DNA of 64,000 nucleotides from Ichthyophis bannanicus. Lineage: Eukaryota; Chordata; Amphibia; Gymnophiona; Ichthyophiidae. Position numbers and translations under genes: made by a program. Positions 8,326 to 18,428 of the stretch are shown in pieces (the stretch's first letter is position 1; the number at the start of each line of letters is the position of its first letter). The stretch is from the NCBI GenBank assembly GCA_033557465.1, contig CM066040.1, positions 322,604,297 through 322,668,296 on the forward strand. Reading direction: 5' to 3'. A model generated the notes under the pieces. It did not search any database. It had not been told where the DNA came from and saw nothing but the letters and a program-made list of their open reading frames with translations.

Positions 8326-10908
8326 ATGGATTCTCAGGAGTTGCTGAGGTGGATGTCCCTACAATGGGAAAAGCAGCTCGAGATGACTCGACGGGTGCAG
8401 GAGCAAACTGTAGCTGCTATCCAGGAACAGCAAAAGCCTTTCAGAGAGCTCATGGAGAAGCTAGTGAAGCAGCAGCAGGAGCCAGCGAGAGACATGCCTA
8501 TGTATACCCAAGGGGTAGGACTACCTAATAGTGGCGCACTCACGCTAGGACAATTATCTCCTACAGATAACCTGGACGATTATATAGATGCGTTCGAGCG
8601 TATTGCTGAGGCCATAAGGCTGCCTAAAGAGCAGTGGGCCATAAGACTTGCGATGTCCCTATCAGGCGAAGCTTTGTCTGCTTATAAATCAATGCCTGCT
8701 CCCTTGGCATTAGATTACGGTGAAGTCAAAAAAGCCGTAAGAGATAGGTTAGGGCTAACCCCTTTATTCTACAGGCGCAGGTTTAGGGAGGCTAAATTAA
8801 AGCCTGGAGAAACCCCTAAAGCACTGTACTACAGAATAAGAGGCTTAGCCTGGAAATGGCTTAACCCAGGACAGAAGACTGTAGAGTCCATACTTGATAA
8901 TGTGGTTTTAGAACAATATATGGAAGCTGTACCAGCAGAGGTAAAAACTTTTCTCATGCTGCAGAATTGTAAAACCACGGAGGAAGCGGCCATCTTGTCG
9001 GAACGATATTTCGAGGCCGAGTTTGCAAAAACCTCGAAATCAGGCGTTCTGGGGGCGACAAGAGCCGTTAGTTTAGATAAGAATATACGAAGTAAACCAC
9101 CTTATGAAAATGCAGGTTTTTCCAATGTTAAAGGGAAATGTTTTAAATGTGGGAAATTAGGGCATTTTCAAAAAGATTGTATCTTACGTACTGCATTGGT
9201 GTCTGGCGATGGAAAGAAAATCCATGCAGGCTTTTTACTTCCAGTACAAGTAGAGGGCATAGAGACCCAGGCACTGCTTGACTCCGGTGCTGACCAGAGT
9301 ATGGTGTCCCAACGGCTCTGGCAGGCCATACAAGCCCAATCAGCACCGAGTCAAGCAGTGGGGCAAGTTAGGATACAGTGTGTACATGGGACGGCCTCCT
9401 ATTACCCCGTGTATGGCCTTACAATAAATGGGTTAGGGACGGAAATGGAGGTAAAGGTGGCAATAGTCCCGCAACTTTTATATGATATTATTCTAGGAAA
9501 CGATTGGCCCCCATTTTGCCAGGGGATAGAGAGGGGTATAGAAGAAAAGACAGGCTATGTCTCTACCAGGTCCCGGGCAAGAACCTCTTCTGTTAGTGAA
9601 GACCCTGCGGAGGAAGTAGCAGGTCCATCCCGAGATAGGGAAGATTTCTCGGAGCAAGAAAGGGAAAATGAAGAGGAAGTAATAGGCCCATTGCCCGCAC
9701 AGACTGACCTTTTTGGTGTCCCATCCAAGAAAGTTAGAAAAGGAAGGGCAAAGAGAAGACAGGAAAGGCAACACCGAACCCAAGGGAGAGCTGGATTGGA
9801 AGCCGTGGATGGGTTACCGTGGATTCCCTCAGAACTAGTGAAAAAGTTCCCTTCCTTCCCAAAGGAACAAAAAGCGGATCCCGCTTTGAAACGGGCTTTC
9901 ACATATGCACAAGAAGGAAGGAATACTCTACCCCGATTTCTTTTAGATAAAGATATATTATATAGGGAGAGTAATAACCCGCTTACAGGCAAAGTAAGAA
10001 AGCAACTGGTGGTACCGACCACGTTTAAGGCCATAGTTATGCGGATGGCCCATGATCACCCAATAGGAGCCCATAAGGGAATTCAAGGGACACTGGACCA
10101 GGTCCTGGCCCGTTTTTACTGGCCGGGGGTCTTCAAGGAAACCTCACGCTACTGTGAAGCGTGTCCCACTTGCCAGCGGGTTACTGCCTCAAAGCCGAGG
10201 GCAGTGCCTATGATACCCACACCTGCCATATCCACACCGATCCGTCGGATGGCAATGGATATTATAGGGCCACTCGTTAGAACTCCCCGGGGTTTCCAAT
10301 ATGTGTTGGTAATCGTTGATCAGGCTACACGCTTCCCCTGGGCCATACCCCTTAGGAGTACCTCCGCCAGAACAATTGCCCAGGAACTAATTAAATTGTT
10401 CTGTGAGGTCGGTTTCCCACAGGAGATGCTCACTGACCAGGGGATCAACTTTATGTCCAAATATTTAGCTACCGTGTGGGACGCCTTTGGCATACACCAT
10501 GTGCGTACTGCAGCTTATCACCCTCAGTCCAATGGGATGGTCGAAAGAATAAATCAGACCATTAAGCAAATGCTTCGGTGGGGATTAGATGGACAGGTGG
10601 CTGAATGGGATACCTTGTTGCCATTCGTATTATACGCGTGTAGAGAGCATATACAAGCGTCCCTAGGGGCATCCCCGTATGAGTTGTTGTTCGGTAGGAC
10701 CCCCAGGGGGGTTCTCGATATACTGCAAGAACAGTGGGTAGAGCCAGACAAGGAAGAGACCGAAGTACCCCAGTTCCTTAGAGACCTGAGAAGTCGTTTA
10801 AAAAGAACGTCTCAAATTTCTTTGGCAAATTTACAGGCTAGCCAGAAGAGGCAGAAAAAAATATTACGACCGGGGAACGAAACAACGCCAATTGGCGGTG
10901 GGAGATAA
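8326..10908 (+). CDS. Gypsy Gag-protease-integrase polyprotein lacking RT
   Basis: One 860-codon frame. Residues 1-260 look like a retrotransposon Gag: a coiled N-terminus, then a capsid-like segment with 'DDYIDAFERIAEA' and 'FRRRFREAKLKPGE'-type text. A CCHC zinc knuckle is at 272-285 (CFKCGKLGHFQKDC). An aspartic protease follows, with active-site DSGAD at 319-323. A charged linker (about 395-530) occupies the place where RT and RNase H normally sit. Then come the integrase zinc finger (H576, H583, C613, C616 region) and a catalytic core with D645, D704 and E740, spaced as D-58-D-35-E. RT motifs such as YVDD are absent. The frame ends just after a seven-A run at 10855-10861, beyond which the integrase tail continues in another frame. 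The start is the first Met after a pyrimidine-rich stretch ending in CACAG. Confidence 0.92.
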   Translation: MDSQELLRWMSLQWEKQLEMTRRVQEQTVAAIQEQQKPFRELMEKLVKQQQEPARDMPMYTQGVGLPNSGALTLGQLSPTDNLDDYIDAFERIAEAIRLPKEQWAIRLAMSLSGEALSAYKSMPAPLALDYGEVKKAVRDRLGLTPLFYRRRFREAKLKPGETPKALYYRIRGLAWKWLNPGQKTVESILDNVVLEQYMEAVPAEVKTFLMLQNCKTTEEAAILSERYFEAEFAKTSKSGVLGATRAVSLDKNIRSKPPYENAGFSNVKGKCFKCGKLGHFQKDCILRTALVSGDGKKIHAGFLLPVQVEGIETQALLDSGADQSMVSQRLWQAIQAQSAPSQAVGQVRIQCVHGTASYYPVYGLTINGLGTEMEVKVAIVPQLLYDIILGNDWPPFCQGIERGIEEKTGYVSTRSRARTSSVSEDPAEEVAGPSRDREDFSEQERENEEEVIGPLPAQTDLFGVPSKKVRKGRAKRRQERQHRTQGRAGLEAVDGLPWIPSELVKKFPSFPKEQKADPALKRAFTYAQEGRNTLPRFLLDKDILYRESNNPLTGKVRKQLVVPTTFKAIVMRMAHDHPIGAHKGIQGTLDQVLARFYWPGVFKETSRYCEACPTCQRVTASKPRAVPMIPTPAISTPIRRMAMDIIGPLVRTPRGFQYVLVIVDQATRFPWAIPLRSTSARTIAQELIKLFCEVGFPQEMLTDQGINFMSKYLATVWDAFGIHHVRTAAYHPQSNGMVERINQTIKQMLRWGLDGQVAEWDTLLPFVLYACREHIQASLGASPYELLFGRTPRGVLDILQEQWVEPDKEETEVPQFLRDLRSRLKRTSQISLANLQASQKRQKKILRPGNETTPIGGGR

Positions 10909-11215
10909 AGTTATAATTATGGTAGCAGAGGTAGGACCCAAGTTTGAGTCAAGATGGAAAGGGCCCTGTACTGTCGTAGAGAGGGTAGGCCCTGTCTCGT
11001 ACCTCATAGAAAATAATAAAGGCCGTCGCCAAATATACCATATTAATGTTTTAAAACCCTGGCAAGAAAGGTTGGCAACGGTAAGGTTAGCCCTTAGAGA
11101 AAACTACAGGAACCCATTGAAGAAGATTACGTGCTGTCCGTCACAGGTTCTGGCAGCCCGTAATATTTTAAGGGGGGGGAGATCTGTGACATGGTGGGTC
11201 CCTCCAGCCCTTTAG
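10892..11215 (+). CDS. Integrase C-terminal domain in shifted frame
   Basis: This 107-codon frame overlaps the end of the polyprotein. It carries the SH3-like integrase tail signature: 'VGDKVIIM', then 'FESRWKGPCTVVERVGPVSYLI' in two parts, and 'YHINVLKPW' before the polypurine tract. It is separated from the main frame by one base at the A7 run (10855-10861). This could be a slip site or a plain indel; I favour an indel. The last codons read into LTR2. Confidence 0.75.
   Translation: MAVGDKVIIMVAEVGPKFESRWKGPCTVVERVGPVSYLIENNKGRRQIYHINVLKPWQERLATVRLALRENYRNPLKKITCCPSQVLAARNILRGGRSVTWWVPPAL
11170..11184 (+). promoter_or_regulatory. Polypurine tract
   Basis: AAGGGGGGGGAGATC lies immediately before the TGTGACATGG start of LTR2, the expected plus-strand priming site. 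Confidence 0.85.
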
Positions 11216-12579
11216 AAAGAGCCAAAAAGGAAGAACTAGAAGCAGTGCTGGGTGGTAAACAAAAGCACATGGCTTGTAGTCGCCACGGAAACCAGACACA
11301 AGGGGGAGAAACACGCCCTTGCTGCCAGTTAGCTCAAGAGTCATGAGCTGAATTAGAGCACCTGCTAGGAGGAGGAGTCAGGCACTGCCCTAGAAGTCAG
11401 ACACATAAAGAGGCCTCAGTAGAGAGGAAGGGGTGGTCATTAGGAGCTCCATCACAAGCTCAGCTGGGAGTTCAGCTACAAGGCCAGCCAAGGGTTCTGG
11501 TAAGAGGCCAGCCAAGTGAGCAGTTAGCAGATCAGCTAACAGACCAAGAGGAGGACCAGGGAGGAGTCCGAGTTCCAGGCCAAGGCAGAGCTACAGGCAG
11601 AGTCCCAGTCCAGAACCGGGGGAGAGAAACCGTGGCACGCCTAACGGAACGCTCAGTAAGGCAGAGAAAAAGCCCAGAACCAAAGCCAAGTTTAAGGGCA
11701 GAGAGAGAGCCATTTATAAATCTGTATTCCAGAGAAGAAGATAGCAGAAGCAGGCCCGACTGTCTGCAGTATTGTAAGAATAACCAGGAGAAGAGAAAGC
11801 CAGGAAGGCAATTCCAACACTCATTCCACAAACCAGGTTTTGAACCCACAGCTGTTTCAAAAGTTCAAAGGAAACAGTTTGCAAGCAGGCAAAGAGGTAA
11901 GCCCAAAGACTGGGTTTTAAATAGGGCTGTTAATAACCAGTTATCCAGAAGGTTGGGACTGTGTTTATAATACCTGTACTGATAATGACCATTTGCAGCA
12001 ATACCTGATTCAGGAATATGATATAAAGCCTAAGATAGAGAGGAGGGGCGTGGCCCCAGAAACAACGTTACAAACATTCTTACCTAACTCCCATGAGGAG
12101 CTAATGGAAACGGAGCCAGGGCTAGGAAATGTATCCGAAGAATTGATGGATTGTACGATTACAAGGTCAGATGAAATATATTCCCTGCGCTGAATTTAAG
12201 CATTGCAGAAAACTGCAGAAGTTTAAGATAAAAGCACAGAGCTGTGAGGAACCGAACTGTTTTACTCTAATTGCTGGGAAGCAAATGTTTGTTGCTGAAG
12301 TAAGCTATTTCTGTTGGAGACTTTTATTTTGTCCTTTACCAGAAGTATATGGTTTTGTTACCTTTGTTTCCACGCTGAAATCCGCCCGGAAGGGAAATAA
12401 ATCCTGTTTGCTGAAAACCACTTTGAGTCCACACTACTCTTCATTGGACAGTGAAAAACTACATTTCCCAGGATGCTTTGCCTCATGAAAAAGTCAAGTA
12501 GCTGTTCAGGAAGGATAGCAGGTCGCTTAAGCCCTACATGCCTTTGCTGGGGGCACTATAGGCGCAGTTACAAGTTACA
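11185..12579 (+). repeat. Gypsy LTR2
   Basis: It is homologous to LTR1 from TGTGACATGG to TTACA. It differs by an 11-base deletion near 11940 and about 14 substitutions counted by eye. It serves as 3' LTR of body 1 and 5' LTR of body 2. The long LTR1 frame is broken here by a stop near 11345. Confidence 0.92.
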
Positions 12580-12582
12580 AGA

Positions 12583-14232
12583 TGGCGTAGTAGTACGGAT
12601 TTTTGCCCGGATTAAAGGACACTTGAAGGACAAGGTCCCAGCAGCGAGGAAAAGCTGACATCCAGGAGCAGAAGGATCCACTATTCGGCTGACAATCAGT
12701 CAGGAAAGAAGCTACCGTTCTCAATGCCTGACTCTGCACTGTGCCAGGTAATGGTGGCTAGGCACGGGTTTGGAGGGATAAGCCAGAGAAAGGGGTAGTG
12801 CACAGATATAGTGCACAGTATTGAAGAAAAAAAAAAGAGGAGGAAATTTTTTTTGGGCCACACTTGATGTTTTTTTTGTTTTCCACAGGCATCTAGATAT
12901 CCAAGATGGATTCTCAGGAGTTGCTGAGGTGGATGTCCCTACAATAGGAAAAGCAGCTCGAGATAACTCGACGGGTGCAGGAGCAAACTGTAGCTGCTAT
13001 CCAGGAACAGCAAAAGCCTTTCAGAGAGCTCATGGAGAAGCTAGTGAAGCAGCAGCAGGAGCCAGCGAGAGACATGCCTATGTATACCCAAGGGGTAGGA
13101 CTACCTAATAGTGGCGCACTCACGCTAGGACAATTATCTCCTACAGATAACCTGGACGATTATATAGATGCGTTCGAGCGTATTGCTGAGGCCATAAGGC
13201 TGCCTAAAGAGCAGTGGGCCATAAGATTCACGATGTCCCTATCAGGCGAAGCTTTGTCTGCTTATAAATCAATGCCTGCTCCCTTGGCATTAGATTACGG
13301 TGAAGTCAAAAAAGCCGTAAGAGATAGGTTAGGGCTAACCCCTTTATTCTACAGGCGCAGGTTTAGGGAGGCTAAATTAAAGCCTGGAGAAACCCCTAAA
13401 GCACTGTACTACAGAATAAGAGGCTTAGCCTGGAAATGGCTTAACCCAGGACAGAAAACTGTAGAGTCCATACTTGATAATGTGGTTTTAGAACAATATA
13501 TGGAAGCTCTACCAGCAGAGGTAAAAACTTTTCTCATGCTGCAGAATTGTAAAACCACAGAGGAAGCGGCCATCTTGTCGGAACGATATTTCGAGGCCGA
13601 GTTTGCAAAAACCTCAAAATCAGGCGTTCTGGGGCGACAAGAGCCGTTAGTTTAGATAAGAATATACGAAGTAAACCACCTTATGAAAATGCAGGTTTTT
13701 CCAATGTTAAGGGGAAATGTTTTAAATGTGGGAAATTAGGGCATTTTCAAAAAGATTGTATCTTACGTACTGCATTGGTGTCTGGTGATGGAAAGAAAAT
13801 CCATGCCGGCTTTTTACTTCCAGTACAAGTAGAGGGCATAGAGACCCAGGCACTGCTTGACTCTGGTGCTGACCAGAGTATGGTGTCCCAACGGCTCTGG
13901 CAGGCCATACAAGCCCAATCAGCACCGAGTCAAGCAGTGGGGCAAGTTAGGATACAGTGTGTACATGGGACGGCCTCCTATTACCCCATGTATGGCCTTA
14001 CAATCAATGGGTTAGGGACGGAAAGGGAGGTAAAGGTGGCAATAGTCACCCAATAGCAGCCCATAAGGGAATTCAAGGGACACTGGACCAGGTCCTGGTC
14101 CGTTTTTACTGTCCGGGGGTCTTCAAGGAAACCTCACGCTACTGTGAAGCGTGTCCCACTTGCCAGCGGGTTACTGCCTCAAAGCCGAGGGCAGTGCCTA
14201 TGATACCCACACCTGCCATATCCACACCGATC
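12583..14232 (+). pseudogene. Gypsy body 2, broken gag-protease-integrase
   Basis: Nearly the same sequence as body 1, but with four disruptions. A TGG to TAG change near 12946 stops gag early; a one-base deletion near 13632 shifts frame before the zinc knuckle; a deletion of about 580 bases at 14048 joins protease directly to the integrase zinc finger; and the body ends at 14232 inside integrase. Frames 12975-13655, 13775-14056 and 13957-14271 are the surviving pieces. The protease DSGAD and the CCHC knuckle remain readable. The deletion junction has a short CACCC-type overlap. Confidence 0.9.
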
Positions 14233-15310
14233 CGTCTCTCAAAAACATTCTTCCAATCAGTCAGTTCCTAAGAGCCAAGCGTATCTGTTCCGATCCAGTC
14301 AGTTTTGAACGCAATGCATCTATTCTTTGTGAGCGGTTTGCCAAGAAGTACCCATCGAAACATGTGCTTATGGCATATCAGCGTGCGAGGGACACTTCAC
14401 GTGATACTCAATTTTTACCCAAAGAAAAAACAAAGTTTGATAAGATTGTTTGCCCTCTTCTGTTTTCGACAAAATCTAAACATTTCAGATATTTTATTTA
14501 TTTATTTGTTGCATTTCTATACCGCCCCTTCCAGAGATCAGGGGCAGTTTACAGGGAACCAAAAAACATGTTACATGGAACAGATGTAATCTTTTTACAT
14601 AGAACAGAAAATAAACTTTTTACATAGAATGTGGTTTGAGGGTAGGAATAGTGATTTGGGATGTACTAGGTGGGGTTAACTATGTACAGGAGGTCTTATA
14701 TCTGTGTGGTCAGGTTATTTCCTTAGACAGCTCTTGTTCTGGTTGTGTTAGTCGATGGGCTGTCTTGGTGGTGTGTGTGTGTTCGGGTGGGGGGCATTTG
14801 CTACATAGTGTATTATACGATGTGAGTGGCACTTTCTTCAGACAATTCCTGCATTCGCATCACAAGTGATGATAGCTCATTGTAGAAACCCTAACTTTTC
14901 CAACATTCTGGTTCCTTCTACTCTGCCAGTGGCCCGTCAGAAGCCTATCACTACTGGACATTTCCGCTTGTGTGTCCTCTGCTGTTAAATATCCACTTAC
15001 TAATTTTAGCACATGTCAAACAGAAAATGTAATTTACGTAGTTATTTGTCCATGCAAGCTGCTGTACATAGGCAAAACCAGTAGGAGTGTTAAAAAGCGG
15101 ATCATAGAACAACGCAGTTGCATTAAGAAGCATACTCCACATAAACCTTTAGTTGATCATTGGATCACTGCACAACACAAAGTTAGTGATCTAAAACATT
15201 TGGTCCTCTGACAGGTAATTCTTCATTGGCGTGGGGGGTGGATGCCTCTAAGAGACCCCCTCGCTACCAAGCTATTCATTATTTACTTTTGGTTAAGATT
15301 AAGAATTGGT
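14233..15310 (+). mobile_element. Penelope-like element B, RT end and GIY-YIG endonuclease
   Basis: The plus-strand frame begins abruptly with 'SLKNILPISQFLRAKRICSD', the RT C-terminal signature also seen in the minus-strand Penelope at 24567-25382. After an inserted L2 tail (about 14483-14865) the sequence resumes with 'NILVPSTLP' text. A GIY-YIG endonuclease domain follows in the frame 14972-15211: 'VIYVVICPCKLLYIGKTSRS', the YIG-bearing core. A TAA stop separates the two halves, so the element is dead. The 5' half of RT is missing at the junction with Gypsy body 2. Confidence 0.85.
14483..14865 (-). mobile_element. L2-type tail inserted in Penelope B
   Basis: (ATTT)n then 'TTCTATACCGCCCCTTCCAG' and 'CAGGGGCAGTTTACAGG' is the antisense L2 tail hairpin. 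The following 200 bases contain no recognised coding text. The right boundary near 14865 is where Penelope text resumes. Confidence 0.65.
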
Positions 15311-16152
15311 TGGGCATACCCCTCTCATTAGCTATGCACCATCAACTGCTAGCCAGTATTTGGAACCCTTTTATACCACTATTTTTATTCTTTCCCTCCC
15401 TCGTTTTTTTGTTTGTTTGTTTGTTTTTTGCTTTTACATTTCTATCAATAGTTTATACAACTTTCTGATAAGCACTATTAATTACTTTGTAGCACTATCA
15501 CCGATTATATTGTTTTTTGCTTATAAGTACATAGAAATACAGGTTCCCAATCACGATATGTAAATTGATCTTACATCATAAAGTTTCGTCATGGGGACTC
15601 TGCCTCCTTTTGATTTTGGTGACATTTTCAGTGGTAAGGATGATGCTGAATGTTGTTCCTTTCCTTTTGTTTTCAGGTTATTTGACTTTTTTAAAGACTT
15701 AATTTACTACAGATTGTATTGACTTTTAATTTCCCTCATGACTTTCACCGCAGTGGCATGTTCACTTGGCTTTTTGTTTCATGTCTCCAACTGGCTTCAT
15801 GGGCTTTTTTTCGCCTCCTCCTAATCCATTCACCTAACATAGCAATTTATCCTTATAACTATATAGGATTTATTCAATTCATTCCTTGCACTAGATATGA
15901 ATTCCTATAGTTTTTTACTGGCGGTTTTTAATAGATATGATTTGGTTTATTTTAGAATCTTGATGCATGCCAGCTTCTGATGACTGCTTTGCTCAAAGAT
16001 TTTTTCGGTTTTGCGATATTTTTTTCAGATTTTTGGTTTCTTAGTGTATTCTATGTTCTATCTTACAAGGATCCTCATTTCCATTTATTCACTTATTTAT
16101 CATTTAATTCATATATTATGATGTTCATTTCTGTTTGTTTTAAACCTGTGAT
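15311..16152 (+). other. AT-rich region, probably Penelope B 3' part
   Basis: AT-rich DNA with short T-rich frames and no recognisable domain. It links the GIY-YIG remnant to the right inverted arm and is most simply the 3' non-coding part of the same Penelope copy. Confidence 0.35.
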
Positions 16153-16547
16153 GGCTATTCACTATATGAAGTTTTAGAGTCCTTCATTTTATTTATTTAT
16201 TTATCTATCACTTCGGTTCCTGTCATTTTTTGTGGTTGAATATGTTTTATTACAAAATCCTGCATGTCTTGTATTGCTAAGATTTGTACTGCAGAGTTCT
16301 TAAGACGGGATTATCAAATGACGCTTGGAGAGATATACCCACACCCCTCCCCCTCTCTCCTTTCTCCCTCTCCCTCCCCCTGTTTTTTCCTCCCCCTCCC
16401 CCTTCTGCCCCTTTTTAAACAATCTCTGTAGCCCGATGTTGATTTTTATGCATCTTCTTTTCTTTTTTACTATGTATTTATTATTTTAAGTTTTACTTTG
16501 GGCTACCCCCTGCGGATGTTTGCAGCATCCATGTTTTTAAACATATA

Positions 16548-16626
16548 GGGGCTTGTTTACAAAGCCGCGGTAGCGATTCGCGATCGTTATCGGAGCCGCG
16601 GCCCCATTGATTTGTAAACAAGCCCC
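16548..16626. mobile_element. 79-bp Harbinger-like MITE, copy 2
   Basis: Perfect 16-bp terminal inverted repeats: GGGGCTTGTTTACAAA at the left and TTTGTAAACAAGCCCC at the right. It is flanked by ATA on both sides, and the left arm shows the uninterrupted site (aaacatGTAgtgtc). The interior is itself partly palindromic around CGCGATCG. Three-base target duplications suggest PIF/Harbinger. Confidence 0.85.
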
Positions 16627-16737
16627 ATAGTGTCACCTTTTTATATGTTTGTTTTTGTTGGTTGTCTCTTCAATATATAGCTGTTCACAGTCATGCTTTC
16701 TACATGAATGCATTTCATGGCCCTTCTATCCCCATGG

Positions 16738-16922
16738 CCACCCAGTTATTTATTTATTTATTTATTTATTTACATCTCTTATATACCGCACTATTTGCGA
16801 TCAGCGCGGTTTACATAGAACAAACCATATCCGACAATAAACAAGAGTCAGGTCATTACAATGAACAGGAGCAGAAAACTTGGATAACAGGGGGAACTAT
16901 CTACATGTGTGGAATATTATAT
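16738..16922 (-). mobile_element. L2-type 3' tail in right arm
   Basis: (ATTT)n followed by 'ATATACCGCACTATTTGCGA'. It is nearly the same as 4258-4445, so it belongs to the same subfamily, and it is absent from the left arm. Confidence 0.8.
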
Positions 16923-17295
16923 TTTTAATCTCTAATTTTAATCTGTCTCCTCCATTATGGTTCTCCTTTTGATAAATTGTTATGCTTTGCCTTCCTCTGA
17001 TCAGGCCACCATTAGCGCTTGCTGTTTATTACACATTGTCTCACCTTCCATGTTCCCTCCTCCTCTACAATTATTTTTGAGTCATTTGGCTGTCTATTTT
17101 TGCGCTTTTCCATTGTTTTCACTATGGTCTAATAATAAGTTTGTCGTTCTGTCTCCAAGTTGTTATCTAGTGGCTCTACCAACTACTGTCTAAATGCTGA
17201 ATGTTTATTCATCCATTGGTAAGTTCAACAGTTTTATTGACCTTGTTTCATGATATTTCTCCCTCTCGGCAGCTGTATACATCTGTGTATATATA

Positions 17296-17815
17296 CAGTA
17301 TGGTCCGTCTAATCTGCCCAGTAAGATGGCAAGAGCAGGTGCACCTGCCGCTCCGTGCAGGTCACCCCTCCCCATGTCTTTGTTTTAGGGGTGAACCCAC
17401 CGCTCCATGTAGGACACCCCTGTTTGTTGAGAAATTAGATAGTTAAGCTTATTTTGGATTTTATTCTGTTGCTGTAAAGGGATCCACTGTGTCTGTCCCA
17501 TGCCATTTTGAATTCTGTCACTGTATTTGCCCCCACCACTTCCATCGGGAGGGTATTCCAAGCATCCACCACCCTTTCAGTGAAAAAGTATTTCCTGACA
17601 TTGCCTTTCAATTTGCCCCCTTACAGCTTCATGTTATGCCCTCTAGTTTTACAGCTCCCCATCTTTGAAAGAGGTTTGTTTGTTCATTAATTCTCTAAGT
17701 ATTTAAAGGTCTGAATCATATATCCCCCGTCCCTCCTCTCCTCCAGAGTGTACATATTTAGGTCTTCAAGTCTTTTCTCATAAGGCTTCTCACGCAGGCT
17801 CCAAATCATTTTAAA
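17296..17815 (-). mobile_element. CR1 3' end (antisense)
   Basis: On the minus strand it gives the CR1 C-terminal signature 'KYFLTERVVDAW'-type text and the 3' UTR, as at 51400-51790 and 35700-35940. Nearly all of the upstream ORF2 is absent. Confidence 0.8.
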
Positions 17816-18214
17816 TTGTCTATTATTTAGTTTATATTACATTATGGTTTTATTATTTTTTATTGTTATTACTGACCGTTTTTAACACCATTGGTGCTGC
17901 CAGGACCTGCGCAAGTTCATATACAACACTAGCAAGCATGGATATTCACAGTAGCAGCTCTGACTCTGTGGAGTGGCATTGAAAACGTTCCTCTTCCCTT
18001 GAGCGATATTGTGAGCAGCAGGCAGGTAGGCTATTGTCCAGATGGTATGTGCAGTAGTGCAGCAGTGGTTGGGAATGGGTTAGATTGGGTGGGGGGGCTA
18101 ATAGGGTCCTGCTGAGTGGGGCCTGAGGGGTTGATATGTTTTATTCTTCTGTACACCGCCTTGAATGCTTGCGCATAAGGCGGTTTATAAGTGTTTTAAA
18201 TAAATAAATACAAT
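17816..18214 (+). mobile_element. Unassigned, ending in an L2-like tail
   Basis: The last 90 bases carry the sense L2 tail 'TACACCGCCTTGAATGCTTG' then 'GGCGGTTTATAAGTG' and (AAAT)n. The first 300 bases show no recognisable coding or RNA feature. Confidence 0.5.
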
Positions 18215-18428
18215 AAATAATAAAAATGTGTAGAGGAGGATTCCTGGAATGACCAGGGGTCTCCTTAGTCACTGACCTCAGAGGATCCTTTGGAGGGGCC
18301 ATTGGACCTCTGGGGTGAGGCAATAGCACCTGAGTTGGAGGATGGTGAAATCACTGAAGGGGAGGACCCCAATGTGGTGCGTATTTTTTGCCAGGAAGAG
18401 CTGCCCTCTCTTATTAGCCACTTGCTCA
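18215..18428 (+). pseudogene. DIRS-A gag fragment 1
   Basis: It resembles DIRS-B 45070-45180, including the 'TTTTTGCCAGGAAGAGCTG' block. It is cut by the L2 tail at 18429. Confidence 0.7.

Larger units (their letters stand above)
6588..14232 (+). mobile_element. Gypsy-type LTR cluster: LTR, body 1, LTR, truncated body 2
   Basis: Two LTRs of 1406 and 1395 bp (TG...CA ends) each precede a gag-containing body. Body 1 runs from primer-binding site to polypurine tract. Body 2 has an extra internal deletion and ends abruptly at 14232 inside the integrase region, with no third LTR. By eye the LTRs differ by about 14 substitutions and one 11-base deletion. The arrangement suggests recombination between copies rather than two independent insertions. 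No reverse transcriptase or RNase H sequence is present in either body. Confidence 0.93.
16153..17295 (+). repeat. Right arm of the large inverted repeat
   Basis: It matches the reverse complement of 5445-6587, starting at CTATTCACTAT. It carries its own MITE (16548-16626) and L2 tail (16738-16922), both absent from the left arm. Homology ends near 17290, where an antisense CR1 begins. Confidence 0.85.

Noticed and set aside
12171..12488. 105-codon LTR ORF kept open in both LTRs as a conserved gene
   Set aside because: Among the few differences between copies, most change the protein. Equal length is expected from recent common origin.
5613..17193. A 78-codon protein apparently present twice (5613-5849 and 16957-17193)
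   Set aside because: The similarity comes from the inverted DNA arms. It extends well beyond the frame and includes non-coding parts.
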